The notes beneath the pieces are model-generated. The model was not told the origin of the DNA. It saw only the letters and a list, made by a program, of their open reading frames with translations, and did not search any database. The translations under genes and the position numbers were made by a program. A stretch of DNA of 64,000 bases, taken from positions 2,655,984 to 2,719,983 of the forward strand of contig JABAKD010000014.1 of NCBI GenBank assembly GCA_012845835.1. The letters run 5' to 3'. Below, piece by piece: positions 12,601 through 21,889 of the stretch (the first letter of the stretch is position 1; each line of letters begins with the position of its first letter). The DNA is from Undaria pinnatifida (Eukaryota; Sar; Phaeophyceae; Laminariales; Alariaceae).

Positions 12601-15600
12601 AGTTATCATGCTAATCGAAAGTTTCACGCTTAAGGAGGCTCAAACCGGCCAGAAAAAAAACGTTTCGCCGAAATAACGCGGCCCCCTACTCTGGGATGAC
12701 TGTTTCCTCGTTCTGGTGGGAGTTATTATGAATAGTCCACGTTGAAGCTCATGCCGCGTTGTAACGGAGTGCCCTCCGTAGAAGGATAGTTTGTGGATTC
12801 GATGTGAAGCCATGTCATGGTTGAGGTGAAACCACGTGATACGAGATGTCGCACTCATGTCAAGGCCATTTTAGATGGGCAATAATGTAGGTGACGATGA
12901 TGCGACGGACAAGCAGGACGCCCCTATTCTGACTACCCTGCACTACCTTGCATTACCCTGCACTACCGTGCCCTACCCTGCACTACCGTGCCCTGCCCTA
13001 CTTAGCCCAGTTATGTCTGTCGTTTAGTATTCCATGTAGGGAAATAATGCATAAAAGCTTTGAGTCTATCCAGCGGGCCATGAGGAGAGACCGACCGAAG
13101 ACACCGGAACCCATGAGGGGCACGCTTCCCAACACCGACCAACCACGCATCCCCAACTCGGAGTACCATCACAGCGCTCTGTCGGATGATCAGACACACG
13201 CCACGGTAGCGGTTGCTTTACCAACCGACCTTTTTTTACCCCGCAGGGCTGTCGGCTCGAGGAGCCCCGTGCTTCACCCACCACAGGTTTCGAGCTCACT
13301 AACGGCAGTGCAGTCCGACGTCAAAATGCCATGGTCCAGGCATTAACAAAAAAAAAGATCGTACTGCTAAACAAGAACAACATCACGACGGTTTTTAGGG
13401 AGTCAAGCGGCTCCGTGGTTCGGAAAATAAACGCCAAAAAGGGGTATACGAGGTACCTCCGTCGTAGAGCGCGCCGACGAAAAATAAAAAACGATACCGT
13501 AGGTGATGGATTTCATTCGTTCGTTATCAACCCCGCGCTACAACTCAATCGTATTCGACGAAAAAAACGGCCGTTAAGAGCCTTGCCAACCGACGCCGGG
13601 GTGAGGGCAATCCGCCTTGAAGTGCGCTACGTATTTACGTCTTTGATTGGCACGACGTAGTTTAGAGTCATCCCTCTATCGTGCGGAAGGGGCTGCACAT
13701 TTTGGGCCAAACGTTGTTTTTTTTTTCCCCCGATCGGTCGAGCTCCTTGTCAAATGTGGCCCTATCGGATGGTTTTTGTCGTACCTTTTGTCGGCGGGGA
13801 GATAAAAACAAAGAAAGGCATGTATTTACGGGGGTACAGCAAACCAGCGAAGGTATACCTTAAACAGTCATCCCACGGCAGGAGCTCCTCAAGCGTGGAA
13901 CTTTCTGATAATTTTGCGAGTACAATGGTTGTTTTTCAGGACTAACGCATAGAAATGCTGGTCGGGTTGCGCGAACGAACGCCTTTGAAGCCATGTTTTC
14001 GGGTGAGATATTTGAGGTTCTTTCCTCGTGTTAGGAGCTCAGAAAATTCTTGGAATCTGCTGCTGCACCCTTAGCACGCGATGACTCGATTATACTCGCT
14101 AATTCCTCGTATTGTTCTAGAGGTACGACACATTGCGTGTTCTGTACGGACGGGACGAAGGTCGGTCTATCAGATGCACGCACTATGCTGATATAACGTC
14201 GAGGCTCACCCCCTGCGCTGGCATGCAAGCGGAGACCCCCTGCGGGCGGAGAGTGCAGTGAAGCAGACTCGACGTTTTACTACCAAGCCGTGATGCAGCC
14301 TAGTTTGAATTGCTTCGATCTGCTGCAGAGCACGCTTCACATAATCATACCCGACACGGTTGGTTATGAGGCGTTACGGAAAAGAAAAACCAACCCGAAC
14401 CCCCAAGAAAAATGTGCCTGATTTATCAACGTCAAAGAGCTTTCGAGAAGTGTTACATGAACACGACAGTCGGCCTGCACTTTGGGAAGTGACGGTCAGC
14501 AAAGGCAGCAGTGTGCGAAACAACCCGGGACAACAAAGGAGTGTTTGATTGTTCGGTAAAAAAAAGTGCCCCCCCCTTATCGCGGCCCGCCTCAGGACAC
14601 AGATGGCCCACCTCGAAGAAGAAGAAAGGTAACCGGGGTGCTCCTTGGGATTCTCGAACATGGAGAGCATCATTTGCGCCGTATCATCCCTCTTCTCCCG
14701 CCAAAACCAACCCAATCCAACCCTAACCCTAACCCTAACCCTAACCCTAACCCCAACCCCACTAACCCAGGCTCGACGTACCTTGACGATGTAAGGTAGT
14801 CGGCGTGCTCCTTGGGATTCTTAAACATGGAGAGCATCTTCTGCGCCGTGTCATCCCCCTTTTTCGCCGAGCCCAACCCGCGCAGAGCCGTAGCTGTGGC
14901 GACGCTGGCCTTCCTGCCCATGTGGATTCCCTTGCCGCCCACCCCCTTTTCGTCTACCAGGTGCATCAACGGTTCTAGAGGATGCTCGCGCTTCACCACC
15001 TGCATGGTGACGGTTGAAGCGACAGGGGAGAACCCGGGGATGGATCTTAAACGTCCCCGTATATATATATATTAATTTGTCAGGACAGCTGGCGAATTGA
15101 AGAAGTTTCATATGTTGGTAGGCGTTTGCCAATGGGCGTCCCACCAGGTGTATCAGCGACCCTTGAGCGTGCTCGGCATTTCACCTGTGCGGTGACAGTT
15201 GAGGCGACAGAATGACACCCGGGGGTGGCTCCTAATTTTCCCCGCAGTCCCGGCGCTTAGGGTTAGGTCTATCCTTAATGTCGCAGGCAACTTTCTCCGG
15301 TCGCATGTACTTATTTTTTGAAGCTCAAACTAAGAGCGAAAAATAATAAAAAATACCGCGAAGCCGTTTCGCTAAGTAGAACGTCCTTTGGCCGAAATAA
15401 AGCCTTCCTTTGAGTCGATTCGCGAGGGCGAAGCCTCTTCGTTGGAAGGTCTTGGCACCCGAACAAAGCCCTCTGATGGCCCCCATCCGAGTGGAAAGAG
15501 ACCACAAAAAACTGCTCAAGAGAAGGTCCTTCTACCAAACGAGAAACTTATGAGGATTCTACAAAAGAGAACAAAGCCTGTTCGTGAGCTGCTGCGGAAC

Positions 15601-17400
15601 AAACCCTTCTCAATGCTCAACTCAAGAGCGATAAGTACCACTTTTTTTTTTTTTTTTCATCCTCCGGCGGATGGGTACCACTTAAGCCTGTTCGATAGAA
15701 GACAGTCTTTCTGCTAAACTCTCTGAAAGCTCGACCGCGAGGGCGAAGCGTGTCGTTAGAAGATCCTTGTACCGAACAAAGCCCGTCTGAAAAACCCAAC
15801 TCGGGGTGATGTGGCCACGAAGCCTGGTCGTTAGAAGGCCTTTCCACCGAACACAGACCTTTGAAAGCACAACTCGAGCCAACCAATATTGCTTTCAAAT
15901 CCTGGCCGTTGGGAAGGTCTTTCTACCTAACAAAGCCCGCTGAAAGCTCTCCACCACGAGGGCGAAAACTGTCGCCAGAAGATCCTTCCAACGAACAAAA
16001 ATCCGTCTAATGCTCAGCTTGAGCGCTAACCACCGTGTGGACGAACCGTGTTCGATAAAAGTTCGTTCTACCACACAAAGCCCTCTGGAAGCTCGAGTAC
16101 GACTGAGAAGTCTGCTCAGCAGAGAGCCCGCTTCTACCGAGCAAAGTCCCCTAAAAGCTCGAATTGCACGAGAATGCTCTCAGCCCCGAAGGGGTCGGGA
16201 AACGCACGCAACCACCACGGCGAGCAGAGATCGCGGGAGCTCGCGCTGCAATTGCCACGGGAGCACCGTTGTTTCAGCGACCGACTTAAAGCTAAATACG
16301 ACACATACATTCGTGGAAGCGTGGTGGACTTAGGATTCATCTTTTTGCACCCGCCGGATGACAAACAAGAACAATGTCCAGGAAGGATGCCGCCCAAAAT
16401 GAACGACCGCCCACCGCACCTTTGTCTGCTTTGGCACCTTATTTGGTGAGGCGCTGGACTCCGACAAAACTCTAGCGCCTATATTGCCGCCGTGTCTCGC
16501 TGCGATATGAGCGCGACTAGTCCTTCACTAAACCTTAATGCTAACCCTAACCCTTACCCTAACCCTAACCCTAACCCCCACTCTGACCCCTATCTCCCCA
16601 CCCTAACCCGTCTGTCACCTATCTCTAAACCTGACCCGGTATCGACGGATCACCCCACCTTGTCTGCTTCTGTACATCATAGGAGAGGCGTTGGCGTTCA
16701 AACTCTGGCGCCGATATCGCCGCGTCTCGCTCCAACATGAGCGCGACTAGTCCTTAACTAAACCTTAATCCTACGCTGACCCTGAAACCTAACCCTGACC
16801 CTAACCCTAACCGCAACCCCTACCGTAACCCCAACCCTAACCCCAACCCTAACCCTCGTAACCCCAACCGAAACCTCTACCCCTCACTCTAACCCCTCTC
16901 TTTCCACCCTAACCCCCCTCTCACTTATCTCTAAACCAGACCCGTTATCGATCGACCACCCCACCTTTGTCTGCTTCTGCACTACATTGGAGAGGCGTTG
17001 GATTTCAAACTCTGGCGCCGATATCGCCGCGTCTCGATTCAACATGAGCGCGACTAGTCCTTCACTAAACCTTGATCCCACACTGACCCTAAAACCTAAC
17101 CCTAACCCCAACCCTAACCATAACCGCAACCGTAACCGTAACCTCAACCCTAACCCAAACCCTAACCCTCGTAACCCCAACCGTAACCTCTACCCCTCAC
17201 TCTAACCCCTCTCTCTCCACCCTAACCCCCCCCTCACTTATCTCTAAGCCAGACCCGTTATCGATCGACCATCCCACCTTTGTCTGCTTCTGAACTTCAT
17301 TGGAGAGGCGTTGGACTTCAAACTCTAGCGCCGATATCGCCGCGTCTCGTTCCGAAATGAGCGAGACCAGCGCTTCAATGCGGTCTCGATCACCGTTCAT
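319..17400 (-). CDS. PPP-A: PPP-family Ser/Thr protein phosphatase (9 exons)
   Basis: Joined exons (17400-17278, 14999-14782, 12259-12139, 9525-9391, 8509-8402, 4876-4724, 4176-4060, 3277-3020, 600-319) encode about 504 residues. The product should be a metal-dependent Ser/Thr phosphatase. Core motifs are present in order: GDIHG (147-151), GDYVDRG (179-185), RGNHE (210-214), HGG (271-273) and RAH (365-367), so the usual metal ligands and catalytic His are intact. The C-terminal PP1-type NYCG motif is replaced by a KDHGQG stretch, so it is not an ordinary PP1, PP2A or PP2B. Residues 1-60 look coiled-coil-like. The start is the ATG at 17400; an in-frame ATG at 17505 would add 35 residues. Six introns match PPP-B exactly and two differ. 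One intron appears to be GC-AG. The C-terminus is odd: a poly-Val run and repeat-derived tail. Exon structure was read by hand; no transcript evidence is available. Confidence 0.85.
365..430. repeat. Dispersed repeat, GTGACCACGG type
   Basis: GTGACCACGGCTTT...GAAGGT and the following GAGCTGGAG-type end recur at 21735-21800 and 24447-24515. This copy supplies the 3' end of the PPP-A reading frame. Confidence 0.7.
447..490. repeat. (AAC)n microsatellite inside PPP-A exon 9
   Basis: About 14 uninterrupted AAC units on the plus strand. In the PPP-A frame they give poly-Val. Confidence 0.95.
650..720. repeat. Dispersed repeat 'TTGTTGCTTGCC...GGAGCACCG'
   Basis: Also at 5285-5380 and 29810-29862, and inverted at 28090-28190, so it occurs in introns of both phosphatase genes. 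Each copy contains the landmark CCACGCATCC. Confidence 0.7.
766..880 (-). repeat. Dispersed repeat 'GACGTGCTCCGTCCC', copy 1
   Basis: The sequence around CGGGACGGAGCATGTCGG is the reverse complement of copies at 6385-6480, 6790-6975 and 7865-8050 and resembles 5010-5200. All five lie within PPP-A introns. No coding capacity is visible; it is a MITE- or SINE-like unit of about 110-190 bp. Confidence 0.75.
2326..2874. mobile_element. hAT-type MITE filled with a GACCC satellite
   Basis: The ends are a perfect 18-bp inverted repeat: CAGGGCTTTTCACGGGTC at 2326 and its complement ending at 2874. CAGGG termini are typical of hAT elements. The flanking 8-mers AAAAAAAG (2318-2325) and AAAAAAAC (2875-2882) could be an 8-bp target duplication, although poly-A flanks are weak evidence. 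The body is about 350 bp of (GACCC)n, with a short inverted GGGTC block at the left end. No transposase is encoded. Confidence 0.75.
2462..2812. repeat. (GACCC)n pentanucleotide array
   Basis: About 70 units, almost uninterrupted. Because 5 is not a multiple of 3, all frames cycle through the same peptide (DPTRP or GRVGS) and stay open, producing spurious reading frames. Confidence 0.98.
3020..3277 (-). CDS. PPP-A exon 8 (C-terminal half of the phosphatase core)
   Basis: This 86-codon exon follows a TTCTAG acceptor and ends at KIQ before GTACTT. It contains [20 protein letters not shown] and later [14 protein letters not shown], where the RAH His is the last metal ligand. By hand count, 72 of 86 residues match PPP-B exon 8. 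The expected PP1 Tyr of NYCG is absent in both. Confidence 0.95.
4060..4176 (-). CDS. PPP-A exon 7 (LWSDP segment, GC donor)
   Basis: This 39-codon exon encodes [20 protein letters not shown] and then [24 protein letters not shown] is the conserved PPP segment after the HGG block. The acceptor is AACAG. The donor reads CAG|GCAAGA, a typical GC-AG context; the paralogue has CAG|GTACAG at the same position. Confidence 0.88.
4481..4535 (-). pseudogene. Ghost copy of PPP-A exon 6, 3' part
   Basis: Minus strand shows [16 protein letters not shown] in frame, but the donor has become CAG|CCG and a 1-base loss breaks the frame just upstream of HGG. It lies downstream of the real exon and contains its 3' third only. 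Confidence 0.75.
4724..4876 (-). CDS. PPP-A exon 6 (HGG motif)
   Basis: This 51-codon exon with TTCACAG acceptor and GTGACT donor encodes [20 protein letters not shown], then the core [11 protein letters not shown], and ends SVSRIQ. The HGG His is a metal ligand. The same boundaries are used in PPP-B. Confidence 0.92.
5010..8055. repeat. Repeats in PPP-A intron 5
   Basis: This intron (exon 5 to exon 6) holds four copies of the GACGTGCTCCGTCCC repeat (5010-5200 inverted; 6385-6480, 6790-6975 and 7865-8050 forward), a TTGTTGCTTGCC repeat (5285-5380) and a GATC-rich element (5560-5965). No coding exon is visible between 5000 and 8400. Confidence 0.7.
5560..5965. repeat. GATC-rich dispersed element, copy 1
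   Basis: Short GATCTAGATCAT/AGATCATCTACAG words are followed by a conserved block (GATCCTGCAGATTGTACGG ... CAGATCTTTCCTG). The block recurs at 9170-9345 and 35460-35665 in the same order. Confidence 0.75.
8402..8509 (-). CDS. PPP-A exon 5 (GNHE motif)
   Basis: This 36-codon exon with CACAG acceptor and GTAAGG donor encodes [18 protein letters not shown] and ends SFLWQCQ. GNHE supplies the Asn metal ligand and the proton-donor His of the family. It differs from PPP-B exon 5 at three residues. On the coding strand, a C-rich tract (positions 8520-8580) lies just before the acceptor. Confidence 0.95.
8915..9345. repeat. GATC-rich dispersed element, copy 2
   Basis: A run of 7-bp ATAGATC-type words (8925-9165) is followed by the conserved block GATCATGCAGATTGTACGG, then GGTAACATGAGCGAGACCAT. 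It lies in PPP-A intron 4, just downstream of exon 4. Confidence 0.8.
9391..9525 (-). CDS. PPP-A exon 4 (GDYVDRG motif)
   Basis: This 45-codon exon, bounded by GAGCAG and GTGGGT, encodes [20 protein letters not shown] followed by [11 protein letters not shown] and ends LFSLK. It differs from PPP-B exon 4 at three residues only (H/N, Q/M, S/A). GDYVDRG carries a metal-bridging Asp and a phosphate-binding Arg. Confidence 0.95.
9540..9560. repeat. (ACG)n microsatellite
   Basis: Six to seven CGA/ACG units abut the PPP-A exon 4 acceptor side. Confidence 0.9.
9735..9945. repeat. Dispersed repeat, pair member 1
   Basis: Landmarks AGGTATACCT, TCCTCAAGCGT and GGGTTGCGCGAACGAA, then CGGGTGAGATA, recur in the same order at 13845-14085. 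Both copies lie in PPP-A introns. No coding content. Confidence 0.7.
10437..11115. repeat. ~29-bp minisatellite in PPP-A intron 3
   Basis: About 22 imperfect copies of a unit built on TTCTGAGGGTGGTGGTTGC plus TTGATTTTCC. Unit length varies from about 26 to 33 bp. The degenerate SNHHPQ-type peptides read from it are artefacts. Confidence 0.95.
11490..11690. mobile_element. SINE-like element with palindromic ends, copy 1
   Basis: It begins with CACTCGCACGAGTG, has a pol III A-box-like TGGCGCAGCGTGGCT, and ends with CACTCGCGTGAGTG, then a CGGGCCACTG and an A-rich tail. The same order is seen at 46640-46860 and, split, at 38347-39010. Confidence 0.65.
12139..12259 (-). CDS. PPP-A exon 3 (GDIHG metal-binding motif)
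   Basis: The acceptor CCCACTAG is followed by G (completing Arg), then [20 protein letters not shown] and on to [10 protein letters not shown], with a GTACAG donor. The GDIHG Asp and His are metal ligands in PPP enzymes. The exon is easily missed because no long reading frame surrounds it. It matches 40 codons of PPP-B exon 3. Confidence 0.9.
12364..12395 (-). pseudogene. Ghost copy of PPP-A exon 3, 5' part
   Basis: Minus strand gives [10 protein letters not shown], matching [10 protein letters not shown] at the start of exon 3, preceded by GGG|GTTTG where the true exon has TAG|GTTTG. Similarity stops after the CAG. It lies upstream of the true exon and holds only its 5' end. Confidence 0.7.
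12900..13010. repeat. Degenerate CCCTGCACTACC repeat
   Basis: Six to eight copies of an 11-12-bp unit (CTGCACTACC/GTGCCCTACC). Short and non-coding. Confidence 0.8.
13845..14085. repeat. Dispersed repeat, pair member 2
   Basis: Second copy of the 9735-9945 repeat, sharing AGCTCCTCAAGCGT, GGGTTGCGCGAACGAA and CGGGTGAGATA. It lies in PPP-A intron 2. Confidence 0.7.
14611..14705 (-). pseudogene. Ghost (or alternative) copy of PPP-A exon 2, 3' part
   Basis: Minus strand reads [20 protein letters not shown], then [10 protein letters not shown] and a GTGGGC donor. Frame and donor are intact, and the donor phase would join correctly to exon 3. Of the PPP-A ghosts this is the best candidate for real alternative use. 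Telomere-like repeats separate it from exon 2. Confidence 0.7.
14715..14760. repeat. Interstitial telomere-like (CCCTAA)n array
   Basis: Five to six near-perfect CCCTAA units followed by CCCCAACCCC variants lie between exon 2 and its ghost copy. The position is internal to a gene, so this is not a chromosome end. Confidence 0.9.
14782..14999 (-). CDS. PPP-A exon 2 (linker before the catalytic core)
   Basis: The acceptor ATGCAG precedes [17 protein letters not shown], and the exon runs to HADYLTSS plus two bases of an Arg codon (AG|GTACGT donor). This 218-bp exon aligns with PPP-B exon 2 plus the start of PPP-B exon 3, so the intron that splits PPP-B at FK|TPK is absent here. It contains the short motif [11 protein letters not shown], shared with the paralogue ([11 protein letters not shown]). 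Confidence 0.85.
15140..15200 (-). pseudogene. Ghost copy of PPP-A exon 2, 5' part
   Basis: Minus strand gives [13 protein letters not shown], matching [14 protein letters not shown] of exon 2. The upstream flank (CTGTCG...CAACTGTCACCG) also matches the real acceptor side at 15000-15030. It sits upstream of the real exon and holds only the 5' part, with frame damage. Confidence 0.65.
16421..16510 (-). pseudogene. Ghost copy 3 of PPP-A exon 1 (most decayed)
   Basis: The same order of landmarks is recognisable (CTTTGTCTGC donor side, GGTGAGGCGCTGGA, GCGACTAGTCCTTCAC flank), but the reading frame is broken. The spacing from copy 2 is about 238 bp. Copies therefore grow older with distance from the functional exon. 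Confidence 0.6.
16659..16743 (-). pseudogene. Ghost copy 2 of PPP-A exon 1
   Basis: Minus-strand sequence again encodes [12 protein letters not shown] and an ending close to VQKQTK with a GTGGGG donor. It is more diverged than copy 1 and is spaced 306 bp from it. It shares the same flanking block of telomere-like repeats. Confidence 0.7.
16965..17045 (-). pseudogene. Ghost copy 1 of PPP-A exon 1 (3' part plus donor)
   Basis: On the minus strand this reads [20 protein letters not shown], then QKQTK and a GTGGGG donor. It matches the 3' two-thirds of exon 1 at nearly every codon, including the following intron sequence. It lies 313 bp downstream of the real exon and has no matching 5' part, so it is best explained as a tandem duplicate of the exon-donor junction. 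The donor is still intact. Confidence 0.8.
17278..17400 (-). CDS. PPP-A exon 1 (N-terminal coiled-coil-like segment)
   Basis: This exon encodes 41 residues starting [15 protein letters not shown] and ending VQKQTK, followed by a GTGGGA donor. The heptad-like pattern and many charged residues suggest a short coiled coil. Its middle ([18 protein letters not shown]) aligns with [18 protein letters not shown] in PPP-B, but PPP-B has an intron inside this stretch and PPP-A does not. Three decayed copies of its 3' two-thirds follow in the intron. Confidence 0.75.
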
Positions 17401-17689
17401 GTTTTTAACGCTGCCCAGCCTCGTCAAGTCGGATGGTCTCCTGCGAATGCGCGCGCGATAGAAAAAAGAAAAGAAAAAAGGCAGTTCCTTCGTTTTTTCC
17501 CCCACCCATTATGTCAGCAAATACGTTGCAGCGAAGCACAAATGGGTGACACGAACGCAGCACACCTTTGGGGGTTCAAGGGAAATACGTGTAGAACATT
17601 CGACCCCCGTTACGGTAGGTTGGCCAGCATTCTGAACAATTTCGACGGTGGAAAAAACCGTGGCTTTGAGCAGTTTGATCCGTGACATG

Positions 17690-18065
17690 TGCTACGGAAT
17701 ACCTACGGAGTGGGTCCAACCGCTCCGTAGAAAAACCACTCTTCACGATTCCAACCGCGCAGTTATAATCCATATGGAGCGGGGCGGTTTTTTTATAATT
17801 TCGCGGAGCGGATATCCGCACGTCGGGAAACTCATCGATTATTGCGGAGTGGATATCTGCCCTTGAAAATGTCACGGAGCGGAGGGGATTTTTCTAGTGT
17901 GTTACGGAGCGGAGCGGATCGGTTATCCGCTTTTCGGAAAATGCACGGATTGTCACGGAGTTGATATCCGCCGCTACAAATGTCACGGAGCGGTGCGGTT
18001 TGATCTAACCGCCCCGTAAAAAACCGCTCCGCGGATATATTCTCACTCCGTACAATTGTAAACAT
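17690..18065. repeat. CACGGAGCGGATATCCGC-type short repeats
   Basis: Words such as CACGGAGCGG and GCGGATATCCGC recur about ten times in both orientations, giving many small palindromes. The layout resembles the interior of a MITE, but no outer ends were identified. Confidence 0.7.
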
Positions 18066-18124
18066 CCCTGAATTTATCGAACTCACAGCTGACGTATTTA
18101 TAGTTCAATTTTGTAATAAAATGA

Positions 18125-19235
18125 GCCGCTTCGAGACTTCAGAATGGAAAAATGTCCGAAGAAGGCGACGACTCTAGCGTCGGCCAGACATGCGAAGCAA
18201 AACCCCCAGAAGCTGGGGTAGGGTATCGCACGCAGCAGTGCCCGGTCTTCAACGGAATGGGCTGCGCGACACGCGCGCTGCACAAACGAGCGAACGGACG
18301 GTCGCTGCGAGCACGTACCTACGTACGTACGAGAGCACACAGTCAGCCAGTTCAATCCCATTTGCGACTGACTTCAAGAGGAGACTTCAAGGGGGAAGCG
18401 TGTCCATCGGAGGTGGTGATTCCATCGTCGGCCATACATGCGAAGCCATAACATGACCCTAAGTTGCTGGGGTATAGGGTTGCATGCATAGATGGAGTGC
18501 GCCCGATCTTTAACGCAATGCGCTGCACGACACGCACGAGCGCTGCGAGACCCTACTCGTACAACGCGCTTACGCCGTAAAGGCCGGGTGGCAACAAAAA
18601 ATACCACGGATGTCATGTGTTCTGTCGCTATGCCTGGTAGGTACCAGCATGGGCCCAAATGTAGTAAACGTTGAAATTTAATGTTAGTTATGGAAAATTT
18701 CTTATATTAAGACCCATGGCAGTAAACATACATTAGACTAATGTTTTTATTTTTTATTATTATTATTTTTTTTCATCCCATTTGTTATCCTCGCACCACT
18801 CTCGCGCTCCCTCCCAGTAGTAACTCAGATCCGGGGTCACATAGCGGGCCCTCCTCCCTCCTCCCCATCACGGTACGTGCTTCGTTTTTATTGCGAGAAG
18901 AACTCAGCATTTTCATCCCTCGTCGACTCGCGTCGAAATGTGCGACATTAATTATTACACCCCTTTGAGAATTTCAGAGACGGAATCTACGATTCCAGCG
19001 TCGGCCGTGCGTACGAAGCAATCCGAGGTGCTCGGGTAGGGTGGCATGTATAGATCGAGATCATCCCATTTGCGACTTCGGAGGGGGACAATGTCCTAAA
19101 CGAAAGTTAGTTTCCGATTCCAGCGTTGGCCGTACGTGTGGTATATACAAAGCTCAACTCAAGCTTGTGGAGTAGGGTGGCATGCGCAGGTAGACCGAGG
19201 AGTGCCCGACCTCCAACGCGAGGAGGCTAGCCGCA
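18125..19235. repeat. Three diverged copies of a ~110-bp repeat
   Basis: Landmarks TCGGCC.TACGTGCGAAGC, GGGGTAGGGT.GCATG and GTGCCCGA recur near 18170-18290, 18415-18545 and 19000-19240. The last two are separated by a copy of the 61110-61320 repeat. Confidence 0.65.
18735..18960. repeat. Dispersed repeat shared with 61110-61320
   Basis: CTCGCGCTCCCTCCCAGTAG and TAACTCAGATCCGGGGTCA, then CCTCGTCGACTCGCGTCGAA occur in the same order in both copies. Non-coding. Confidence 0.85.
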
Positions 19236-21889
19236 CGACACCCGCCCATCCTGCATTGAATGGCACTACTTGTATTATGGCGTGCACATCGTAAAGGCCG
19301 GTTGGTAAATACCACGGATGGAATGTATCTGATCTGTTGCTATAGCTGAGTCTCAAGGGGTACAGCTAATAATGCCCACTCAGTGATCAGCACATAAATC
19401 CACACACCCACCCACCGACTCATAGGACCACACGTATCCTTCCCAATGCGAGACATGGTAAAACGTTCCTCGCTGCGTTTGCTGAAGAACTCCTAGTAGA
19501 TCCCCCCTCCTCGCCCAATCAGCACTCCTTTAAGAAGATCGTCGTGTTGTCCAGCGGCCCGCAGTATGTACCAGTTGAGGCCCACCGCTATGCCGTTTTG
19601 AGGACCCACTGCTATGCAGTCCTGTAGACAACTGCTGGCCAGTCCGCACGAGAGCTTGTGCTACTATCCGCCGGGAGCAGGGGGGCAACTTGTGACACAG
19701 CTCGACGATATTTTCGTTGTTTTGCCTTGACCTGCACGGCAGTTTTCCGGTGGACAATCGGGCTCCCCGGATCCAATGCGGACACGATAGCACGGTGCTG
19801 CCGTGAGCTTAGGTGGCTACCCCTCGCGCCGGCGTATGATCTTCGTTCCAGCACTGTGAAATGCGTGTAAGGTTCTGCTGGGGTGAAGAGAGCTTCGAGA
19901 GCTCGAGTGGAAGGAGGCTCGCGATCTCGAGAGAGAAATTTGACGGTTTCACAGAAAACAGCATGCGACCGCAACTGTTGGAACTCCTTTCACAAAAGTA
20001 TAACATCGAACCATCGAACATCGGATGACGGACCGAGTAGGAGTATTCAGTTTTCATTGTCGGATTTTCGGTACGGGTGTTCGGTATGTTTTCGTGTAAA
20101 TGTGTCCTTTACTTGTACCTGCATGCGGTATGCGGCGGTGCGGGACGGTTGTGGCTCTGGAACGGCGATTGCTTACCATTGGGCTAGAACCAAGGTTGTT
20201 CATGAGCCAGGAGCACAAATCACCACCGTGCACCACCCCCAGCTTCGCATTTCTCAGCCGTTGCCGATCAAGCTCATTCTCCGAAAATCGAGTTCAAAAT
20301 TCAAAACTGATTCCCTTATTTCAAAAGTTTCCGAATTTTCAGCATGACACATGCCGCAGACCAGCCACGAACTCCCAACCAATGAAAAACTGTAATTATA
20401 GACGACAGACCAATCGGCAACTTCGTTCAGGAAATGCTCCAATTGCTCAAAATGTCAAACAGCAAACAGCAAACGCCACATCAAACCACATCACAGGCGG
20501 AGGTCCTGTACGCTGTACGCTCAGCGATCATGGAGAAGGAACCAAGCCCGGGCCGCCGAGACACCCATGGCCCAAACGCCAGGTGAGCTAGCTTGCCTCC
20601 CCTTTTTTGGCGCGCCCAAGGTTAATCGAATTCAGAGGGGGAAAACAGCTACACCCATACCTGGTATACCACAAGCTATAAGCCACACCCCGCCGTTGAA
20701 AGTATCGTCTACAAGCCTAGTGTACACAGAATACAGCCAAGGACCCGCGTTAGTGCGGTACATGCAGTGCGTGTGCCCACTTTATTGCTGTGCATCATGC
20801 TCGTCGGAAGCACAACCTATGATTTAACAATACCGCACCATTCTTGGATAATGCAATATCCCTATTTAGTGCTAGTTCTGTAATCTGGCAAGGCACCGCG
20901 TAAAACCCCATCATAGAAGAAGTTCTTCGCGAGATGGCGTTGGGTGTTGCCCGCCCGAGTGCAGCAGCAGACCACTCTGGATGAAGTCCGCAGCAGCCCA
21001 ACCTATGTTTGGAGCTTCGGAGAAGGAGGAACGGGGTAACCCTGCCAGCAACAGGTTTTGTCCTCCCCCCCCTGCCTTGGTTGGCTCCGACTACAGTCAG
21101 TCACTCGAGGCAGCAGTGGTTTACTTTTGAGTTTTGACTCTTTGTTTGGTACGAAGCCCAGCCGAGCCCAGTGATACCCATACTCGTGCTCGCGCAGAAT
21201 ACTTGATGGATAGCCTAGAGGCATAGACCGTCTCTAAAGACTTCTACAGAGAGCCGTTTGGCGTGTCCATCACGTGCTTGTTGCCCAACATGTGCGAGTT
21301 GCGCAACGCAACGCACCCCTGCCTGCTGTATGATACCTGGTACGTAAGTAACTATGTGGAAGCAGTGCCGATCAATGATGGACTTGCTTGGTTTTGTACA
21401 AAAATTCCAATTTCCGCTTTTTTGGCTCAGAGTCCAGGGGACCAGAGCTCTACAAACTAATCCAATCAAATCACTGCTCGTGCTGCCGCCGCCGCCGCCG
21501 CTGCTGCTGCTGCTGCGAGTCTGCTACTCGTACACAGCAGTAGCAGCGGTACACGTGAAGAGCTTCTGAACGACCTGACTGCTACAGTAGTAGTCTAATG
21601 CTCGACTATTGGGGGCCGTATGGTTTGCGTCGGCTATTGGAATTCGAATTTCTGCTTTCACACAATCACCCCCCCCCCCCCCCCCGGTGCTTCTGTACCG
21701 GGGGAAAGAAGGCCCCGGGGGGAAAAGAAGGGAAGAAACCTGTGACCACAGCTTTGTCTAGGAGGTCGCTGAGAGTTAAACCTCTTATGGGTTGAGCTGT
21801 AGAGTAAACATCGATGATTTCAAATACATAAATAAAAAAAAATGGAATATAACGACAGCGGTCAGCATCATGTAAAGTGGCACCAGAAT

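Larger units (their letters stand above)
16421..17278. repeat. Tandem ~310-bp units: exon 1 junction plus telomere-like DNA
   Basis: Each unit consists of an exon 1-derived piece, the flank GCGACTAGTCCTT, a run of imperfect CCCTAA repeats (16530-16580, 16770-16860, 17090-17180), then CACCCTAACCCC and ACCCGTTATCGATCGACCA-type sequence. Units repeat at about 313, 306 and 238 bp. The array fills the first part of PPP-A intron 1. Confidence 0.8.

Noticed and set aside
16530-17180. Chromosome end suggested by CCCTAA repeats
   Set aside because: The arrays are short, imperfect, repeated within tandem units and surrounded by gene sequence on both sides.
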